Source: Cladorhizidae sp. MBARI D1340-BT2 (Eukaryota; Porifera; Demospongiae; Poecilosclerida; Cladorhizidae). From it: 64,000 bases of DNA. The translations under genes were made by a program, and so were the position numbers. Where the stretch lies: positions 22,492,311-22,556,310 of the forward strand of contig JAQNBH010000006.1 in the NCBI GenBank assembly GCA_028752905.1, in the 5' to 3' direction. Under the pieces are notes generated by a model. That model did no database searches. It saw nothing but the letters and a program-made list of their open reading frames with translations, and was not told the origin of the DNA. Shown here one piece after another: positions 57,192 to 64,000 of this stretch (within the stretch, counting starts at the first letter, position 1; every line of letters begins with the position of its first letter).

Positions 57192-57337
57192 CAAATCTTG
57201 TGAGATCAAAAGGATCTTCTTTGCCACAAGCCTCTGCCGCTGTGAGTCTGTTCTATTCCATTAACTTGCTTATTGATGTTGATAATTTACTCATCAGAGT
57301 GAATCCATTTCTGATGAAGAAGCCTATGAAAATCCTG
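57192..57337 (+). CDS. Tyr-motif exon pair, intact copy 4
   Basis: Exon A (57192-57241, 50 nt, phase 1 to 0) encodes ANLVRSKGSSLPQASAA (first codon shared with the preceding exon) and ends at gtgagt. Exon B (57298-57337, 40 nt) encodes SESISDEEAYENPG between tcatcag and gtatgt. Phases match those at 50708 and 63299. Exon A differs most from the others, but exon B is the clearest match to the acidic-YENPG form. Confidence 0.6.
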
Positions 57338-57649
57338 GTATGTTTGATTGATTATGGATACTGTTTTTTTAAAATAATTAATGATAACAATTTTCCATGG
57401 CATAACTATTTGTAAATGTAACTTTTTCCCTCATAAGTCCATTAAAACTATCATCGGTATGCAAATACAATAAGCTGTAGTTTTGTAATAGAAGTAACTC
57501 ATTGAGGTGAGCAAATAAAAGCTACATTGCAGATAGATTCGTAGCAAATAAATCTGTTCAGAAATCCCTCCTACCTAGAGATTGAGCATGAGTTATAGGT
57601 GGACATCCCACACTGGATTTTTAGTGGCAGTCAAAATAATCCACGGCAT

Positions 57650-58346
57650 TTAATCATGTATCTGAGGGGACAATGGCATATTTTTCCTTTTCTTTTTTTT
57701 AAACTTATGGTTACCACTTTAGAGCTCCGTAAATTCTGTATGTAAACTTCATTGTATGGACTTCATATATAGCTTAATTGATAGGTCTCTCTGTGGGCTC
57801 TCTTTTGATACTAAATTGTTTTTATAGGTATAACTATAGCCAAGTTACTAGACCTAAAGTAGAGGGAACTTCAAAACCTGAATGCCTGAATTGGCCGCAT
57901 AAATATATCTCCAGATTGCAAAGTGCTAAAGATTTGAAATTAGCACCAGTGGCTAGAGGAAGCTCTACTCTATTCAATGAGTGTTTTCATTAGGTGTTAA
58001 AATGTAAGTACATGGTCAAGCGCGTGGGTGAAATGTAGCTTCCTCTAGCCACTGGTGCTAATTTCAAACCTTTAGCACTTTGCAATCTGGAGATATTTTG
58101 TGGCCAATTTAGGCATTCAGGTTTTACGGTTCCCTCCACTCAAGGTATAGTAACATGGCTATAGATATATCTATGAAAAATATTTTAGTATTAAAAGAGA
58201 GCACATAGAGAGACCTATCTTTTGAGGTATATATTAAAGCCATACATTAAGTTTACAGAATCTATGGAGCTCTAAAATGGTAACCATAAGTAAAAGGGAA
58301 ATTTTTTAAAAAAATACCGTTGCCCCCCCCCCCCCCCCCCTTAGTG
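57650..58346. mobile_element. Foldback MITE-like palindromic element, copy 3
   Basis: Its arms of about 300 bp are complementary: acttatggttaccactttagagctc at the left and gagctctaaaatggtaaccataagt at the right. They extend outward to tgaggggacaatggcat and to ataccgttgccccc. The right terminus has grown into a run of about 20 C (58323-58341). It lies far outside the giant inverted repeat, so this family moves independently of the arms. Confidence 0.85.
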
Positions 58347-58849
58347 ATTGCAAACAATTTTTTGTGTTTTATTACAATTATATATTTGTAGCTATTACTT
58401 ATTTCAATGTAAAACTTTAACAAAATTTAAGAAAAGGAATCCATTCACTAATGCCTCTTTCTCAGCAGTAAAAAAATGAGAAAAAGAATGTTCCTAGAAG
58501 CAGTCATGGTTGTTAAAAATAAAAAATAAAAAGTTTAATCTTGGTCATTTTTACTTTTATAATGATTTTCACACTGGACATGTACAGTTTTTAAAGATCT
58601 TGAGCTTTGTGGAGCATTTTTATAATTTTTTGTTGTTTTGGAGAGCCTGCTTGCCTTCTTCCTGGCTATTGTACTTGTTAAAAATATCTCGGGGTATTTA
58701 CTCCAATTCTTAATATTTCAGGATGGTTCACGTCATATTGTGAACCAGCCTTTAGAATAAAAACTATGGAGTATGAATATATCCTTAACAACCCATTGAG
58801 TGTGAGGTGCATGTAGGCACACTTAACATACAGTATAGGGGTGGGGCTA

Positions 58850-59105
58850 AACCTAGGGCTAGAGTTAGGGCTATGGCTAGTATTATAGTTAGGCTTAGGG
58901 CTAGAGATAAGGCTAAGGTTGGGGCTGAGGTAGGGCTAAATCTAGGAGTATTGTTGGGCTTGGACTAGAATTGGGGTTAAGTCAGGGATAGAGTTAGGGC
59001 AAAGGCTAGTGCTAAAGTTAGGGCTAATACTAGAGCTAGGCATGTTGCATGATCCCACTGTAGTATTTGTGGCAAGCCTTCTATAATAGTCCTAGTTCTC
59101 TAGCC
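58850..59105 (+). repeat. Degenerate TTAGGGCTA array
   Basis: It is built from gttagggcta-like units with many changes (agggctagagtt, ttaggcttagggcta, ggggttaagtcaggg), over about 250 bases. A much shorter ctagccctagccctag tract is at 29459-29487. It resembles an old interstitial telomere-like repeat, but an unrelated 6-bp-based repeat cannot be excluded. Confidence 0.7.
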
Positions 59106-60318
59106 TTAGCCCTAGGCTATAAGACACAATGGTTGTCTGTCTGCATGCTAACGTATAGTTACAATTTTCTAGGTGTATATGGTGCCCTCTATGAGACAAA
59201 CAGAAATTCATCACTCCCACTCCCACCCCCACCACCTCCCATCCACACACCCCCCCCAGAGAATGCTTGATCCTGCCTCTCCCTAAGTTGACCATAATCT
59301 AAAACTCAGTTGAACCATGTATCTGCCTTAGTTTGGCTGTAATGTCTGTTTTAAAGTTTTGGGCCATTGACTAAGGACGCCCAGGGTCCAAAACCTTCCC
59401 AGTGTAGGGCAGTTCTAGACATGTGTATGGAGGCCAAAGATGGCCAAGCCTATAAACTGCATGCATGCATGCTATACACACACAAAATGCAGATTCCTAT
59501 GTATTGACCTAGGAAAATTTTCTATAAAAATTTACATCAAGCTATATTGTGTGTGTGAGTGTGTATTATATTTATATTTACTTCTGTATAGACACCAACA
59601 CAAGCTTCAGTGTTTCTAGAATTACAATAACTTTTCTCAATAATCAACTACTCTCGTGTTTTGTGCTAGATGCTCTAGCATTCATCTATTGAGAAAGTTA
59701 TTTAATTGCTTGACAACAGAAAGTTCGTTGATTGCAAATTAATTTTTTTTATCTCGAATTCATTTGGATTTCGCCATCCCAAAGAAACTAATAACTCTAC
59801 TTCCTCTTGGAACCTATACTCTCACATGGCATCTACTTGTGTATAATCCACAACGGTACTTTTCTACTTTGGTTAAGCATCAATCATGACTATATCTCCT
59901 CCTGTTCCACACCAAATATTTCTTCCATCGCTGATGAGTTGTCTACACATGACACCCTCCAGCTCCTCTATACAGCAGTTCAAACATCCTTCATCCCTTA
60001 CCTAGCCCTCTACACATAATTATGATACATACATTCATGGATTGATTGCATCTGCAGTTGGGCACTGCTTCACAAGTGGTTGTATTCATTGTCCATATTC
60101 TTGCCCGCTAATGCTACAGGTACTCTATATAAGTACAGGTCCTCTATTGCAAAGTTGTAAAGCTGCAACTAAAGTTTCCTCTCCCACTCCCACTTTCCCT
60201 TCCTAGATTTGGGGATGTGTGTTTGGTTGGCAGTGTTTGTCTATTCTTGCCCCCATGCGGTACCTTCCTTGTATTGCTATTGTGATAAAGTCCTGCTTTT
60301 CTTTATTGTGATATTCAG
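59106..60318. other. No gene seen
   Basis: AT-rich with a C-rich patch (59216-59260) and short GT/TA runs near 59550. Frames of about 70 residues lack motifs. The end of the interval is an intron-like stretch closing at the acceptor tattcag (60318). Confidence 0.5.
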
Positions 60319-60708
60319 CATAATAATGAATGCATCGACTCACATCACTTGCAACTGATTCAGTGGATTGTCCCGAAAGGAGAGGGACAAGAATTACGAC
60401 TTTATAATGAGCTAGCGGCAGATTGGAATAAAGCAGCAGAAATAATTAGTGTTACTGCGACGAGGCTAATAGCATCCATGTATATAGGCAACCCCGAGAA
60501 GTGCATGAGGGCCATCATGGAGAAATGGATGAAGAATACACCGAAAATGAATATCCAATGCACATGGAGGGGCCTGTGCAAATTGTTAGTAAGCATGGAA
60601 CTTAGTGAAGTCGGTAAAAATTTTAGAGAGGCACTTTACGCTGACCTCACTGACTTGAAGGACAACTTTGAGACATCTGAAAGTGAGCTAGTATTATTGT
60701 GTTGTTGA
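60319..60708 (+). CDS. Death-domain exon, probable terminal exon of a host gene
   Basis: After an acceptor at 60317-60318 an open frame of 129 codons starts HNNECIDSHHLQLIQWIVP and runs to a TGA at 60706. Residues about 35-105 fit a death domain: ELAADWNKAAEIISV, then NPEKCMRAIMEKWMKN, TWRGLCKLLVSM and EVGKNFREAL. This gives the six-helix pattern with the conserved Trp positions. Death domains assemble signalling complexes in apoptosis and innate immunity. No upstream exon is certain; the Tyr-motif exon pair at 57192 lies on the same strand 3 kb upstream. The last residues (ELVLLCC and the stop) fall in the first unit of the downstream minisatellite. Confidence 0.72.
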   Translation, partial: HNNECIDSHHLQLIQWIVPKGEGQELRLYNELAADWNKAAEIISVTATRLIASMYIGNPEKCMRAIMEKWMKNTPKMNIQCTWRGLCKLLVSMELSEVGKNFREALYADLTDLKDNFETSESELVLLCC

Positions 60709-61335
60709 TCTGTGCAGTAGAACCTTCCTTTCTCTTGGGCTTCTAACTACAGGAGCTAGTGATATTGTGTTGTTTATGTGTCAGTTCAGCTCCCTTACCC
60801 TTGGGTTCCTAACTATGGGAGTTAGTGGTATTGTGTTATTGATCTGTGCAGTGTAACCTCTCTTACACTTGGGCTCCTAACTATGGGGGCTAGTGGTATT
60901 GTGTTGTTGATGTGTCAGTGGACCTTGGGTTCCTAACTATGGGAGCTAGTGGTAGTGTGTTGCTGATGTGTGCAGTGGAACCACACTTACACTGGGCTTC
61001 TAACTATTGGAGATAATACTAATGTGTTGTTGTGTGAGAAGAACCTCCCTTAGCATTGTGCTCCTAACTATGGGAGATAGTTGATGTGTGCAGTTGAACC
61101 TCCCTCACACTTGGGCTCCTAACTATGGAGGCTAGTAGTATTGTGTTGTTGATGTATGCAGTGGAAACTCCCTTACACTTGGGCTCCTAACTATGGGAGC
61201 TAGTTGATGTGTGCAGTGGAACCTCCCTTAGAATTGGGCTCTAACTATGGGAGCTAGTGGTATTGTGTTTTGATGTATACAATAGAACCTCCCTTACCTT
61301 GTGCTCCTAATCATAGGACCTAGTGCATATGGGAT
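60669..61335 (+). repeat. 68-bp minisatellite
   Basis: About nine units of the form gatgtgtgcagtggaacctc plus ccttacacttgggctcctaa plus ctatgggagctagtggtatt plus gtgttgtt, several with internal deletions. The first partial unit overlaps the 3' end of the death-domain exon. Confidence 0.92.
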
Positions 61336-63298
61336 GTGGGTTTGGCAAGACCACTTTTTACAGAGAGAATGCCACACCCACAATCATGACCTACCAAGTT
61401 CATTTGCATTTTCCAATAGGGTAAAGATTGTAGCATTGAGTATGTTCCAGAAGACTTGGTACTCTTCATAGCGGAGGCTTCATTTTGAAGACAAGTGCAC
61501 TGTCATTTTGCTTGAGAGCTACAGAAATGTCTACAAAGAGTGGAACCTCTGATACTGCATTTTAAGCTAGCATATAGTCTATATATATTGTAATTCCGGA
61601 GATGCAATAGTTGCCTTCTAGCAGTATAAAGAGAGAGGGTGCCACAAGTGTTCTGTGGAGTATTATTTACTCAACATGCTACAACATGCAATGCTTAGTC
61701 TGGGGCGGCACGGGCAAATTTGGAGTGATCTGGCTATTGTGGTAAGGAATATGATTAACACCGTGTGTTTACAGTTTGAAAATCAGTTATGTTGTCAATC
61801 TTCACAAAATTATCTGTGATCGTATTTGCTTACAAAATAATTAGTCAATAGTCAATTGCATTATATTGTCTTGCTTCATGGTTAAAATACATTCTCCTCT
61901 ATGTATATACTTAAAGACCATTCGCTGGGAGCATTGGTTGCAGACATCACAAAATCAACATTTGCATAATACTCTGTATCTTACAGGTCTCCAGCAATCC
62001 TTATACTCAAGCCATTATTTTTAATAGCTTATCCATACATTGAGGACAGAAGTAGTGTTCTATTTTTTGGCAAGCCAGTATGCTTAATTCATCAATTATA
62101 TCCTGAAAAAACTTATATCTTGGAATCATCCTTCCTCATCAGCTTATAAAAATTTCTATCACTACTGGTCGTTGTGGCCACTGATTGCACATCCCGGTCT
62201 AGCAAAGAACTTGAGGCATGAAATGATTTTCAAAATATGGTGATGGTTAGTAGCCATTGCTATGACAGAGAACTGCTAAGTATCTCACTTACATTGTGTG
62301 TTGTTGTGAAGGTAGTTAGTAGTATTCCACAGAACTCTTGTGACACTGCCTCTGTTCATGCTGCTTGAAGGAAACGATTGCATATTTCAAATTACAGAAA
62401 CCTTTGGATAGCTACTAGTATATTATTACCTACCAGACTGTATGTTTGCATAAAATTATCCAGTTAGCAATTTCATACTACTTACATCAGAGATTAAAGC
62501 CTCATAGATTTTCCTTGTCACAAGTTTCAAGCAAAGTTAACAATGCACCCGACCTTCCAAATGAAGCCACCACTTCGAAGAGAACTATGTCACCTGGAAT
62601 GAACCTAACACTCATGTCTTTTCCATAAGGTTGCTTGGGGGAAAAAATTGCTTGGTTGCGAGGCTCATTAATTGAAAGGTTCATAGCCAGCCATACCAAA
62701 ACATGAACACACGATCTCAGACTGCTGGTACTTTTCATTGCACAGCGAAGCACTAATGGTAGAGCAGTTCAATCGCGATTGTGGACTTCCCTGGCTGCTG
62801 GGTGATCACACTTGAGAGCCTAAATTTGAACCCATGAAACCATAATTTTTCTATATTCAGTTTTTATCACCTAAAAAATGGAAAAGAAAACAAAAATTTA
62901 TATTTGTCATCAATAGCAACCTCTAGCCCTAGCCATCTGCTACTCTAAAGCCCTAGCAGTTTTAGAACTTCTAACTCTTGACAACCATTACATGAATAAT
63001 TGCCGAGAAATATATATATTGAATTTTGTTTTTTATCTCTCATTTAACTCAGCTAATGATTATTGTGTATTAGTGCAAAGTTATACAGAAACTTTGAGCT
63101 CTGGACTGATAGTGTATTAGGATGTAGGTGGTGAAAAATGGAAATCATTGACCTCCTTTTAATATCATATAATTCTGACGTTCCACTCGTTCTTTATAAT
63201 ATGCACTACAATTTGCTATTTACAATACTATATACAGCTGTGATTTGTTGTCCCTGCATAATATGAATGCATTCTTGGTATATTTCTTCAAACTTTAG

Positions 63299-63453
63299 TT
63301 CCTACAAGTGATGGTACAAAAATTGGAACATCAGCAGGTCTTCCATTCAAAAGATCCACACAGGTGAGCTACTGTTGTGTTTGCTTGATTTAATGAATGT
63401 TTTATTTTTCAGACGCCATCCTTCCCAGAACAAGCCAGCCAGTCAGAATTCTG
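63299..63453 (+). CDS. Tyr-motif exon pair, copy 5
   Basis: Exon A (63299-63363, 65 nt, phase 1 to 0) encodes PTSDGTKIGTSAGLPFKRST and ends at gtgagc. Exon B (63413-63453) encodes TPSFPEQASQSEF. It is 41 nt, one base longer than the other copies, and the Tyr motif is lost, so this copy may be non-coding. Confidence 0.5.
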
Positions 63454-63938
63454 GTATGTGTAACTTAGTTCGGAATACTGGGTTTTATTGAATGTGTTTT
63501 TTTCCATGTGGAAGGAATTGGTCCATACAATAAAAGTGCTCACAGCAAATTAATCAACAAACACAGATGATCAACAAACACAGAGGTTATATTTTTCATC
63601 GGGTTATCCAAGATAAAGGATCTACTTTTTAGGTCTATAATTTCAAAATGAAATATGTACCAAAGGAAGTGAAACATGAAATATCGTGTCAATTCATATC
63701 CTATTTTTCTCAGCTCATGTTCAAAGATGTAAGTCAAGAAAGTAGAGTGACTCTTACAATTTTAAGATATACTTTGCTGTTGTTTTAAATCTGTTTTAAA
63801 TGCACACAGCACTCTTTTAACACCCGTTGGGGCAAAGTGGGTATTAAAAATACACCACTCCAGTATGGCACCATACATTGATTGTATAGTATTACACAGT
63901 ATGAATGCATTCTATGATCACACATATTTTTTATCCAG

Positions 63939-64000
63939 GAGTGCCTACAAGTGCTGTTCCAAAAGTTGGCCTATCAGGAGAAGGTCTTCCAGCCACACAT
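63939..64000 (+). CDS. Tyr-motif exon A, copy 6, cut by the window end
   Basis: After an acceptor ttatccag the 62-nt exon (phase 1 to 0) encodes GVPTSAVPKVGLSGEGLPAT and a final His at the window end. It is the intact counterpart of the degenerate exon at 49233. Its partner exon B would lie beyond the window. Confidence 0.6.

Larger units (their letters stand above)
61578..64000 (+). repeat. Segmental duplication, copy B
   Basis: Same orientation and order as 47058-49350, cut by the window end exactly at the last base of an exon A. The 61336-61577 stretch in front of it is unrelated to the corresponding flank of copy A. Confidence 0.85.

Noticed and set aside
1..64000. tRNA and rRNA genes
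   Set aside because: No cloverleaf-like or rRNA-like segment was noticed. The tRNA-Leu match is confined to retroelement primer-binding sites.

Overview
This window looks like gene-poor intergenic or heterochromatic DNA from an animal genome. It is AT-rich, shows GT...AG introns, has no operon-like packing, and most recognisable coding sequence belongs to decayed transposable elements (TEs). Ty3/gypsy, tyrosine-recombinase (DIRS-like), hAT, piggyBac and integrase-type (Ginger/KRBA2-like) DNA transposons sit beside death-domain and Tyr-motif exons. A marine invertebrate, perhaps a demosponge, is my best guess, but no single feature proves it.

Bases 1-28829 form one large structure. Two nearly identical inverted arms (1-4787 and 25083-28829) enclose about 20 kb of nested elements. 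Each arm carries a palindromic foldback element. A decayed hAT-like transposase reading frame runs into the inner end of the right arm. Inside are several minisatellites, a minus-strand gypsy element (8576-14322) with a 5-bp target duplication inside a 32-bp minisatellite, a 969-bp hAT element inside that gypsy's LTR, a second minus-strand gypsy (about 14802-18504), a Ulp1-protease/PHD-finger gene (18660-20163), a third, plus-strand gypsy (about 20880-23716) and a GGTA/GGTG microsatellite.

All three gypsy elements place integrase before reverse transcriptase, or directly after protease. Two have a capsid that looks SCAN-like, and two have a primer-binding site matching the 3' end of a tRNA-Leu. 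Together this points to the Gmr1-like clade.

From 28830 to 47000 the window holds a full-length but broken hAT element with a ZMYM1-like transposase (29270-32332), a broken piggyBac (32775-34735), a palindrome-rich satellite, a badly decayed minus-strand tyrosine-recombinase retrotransposon (37090-39000), a coiled-coil exon built of 14-residue repeats (41.6-42.1 kb), and a minus-strand intron-containing integrase transposon with CXC, Ulp1 and PHD domains (42592-46945).

From 47 kb to the end the window carries repeated segments on the plus strand with small, phase-matched exon pairs ending in a YENPG-type motif. It also holds a gypsy gag fragment with decapeptide repeats (53.8-55.3 kb), another foldback element (57.65-58.35 kb), a degenerate TTAGGG-like array and a death-domain exon (60319-60708) whose 3' end has expanded into a 68-bp minisatellite. 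These exons are the best candidates for host genes. Nearly everything else is TE-derived and inactivated by stops, frameshifts or lost catalytic residues.
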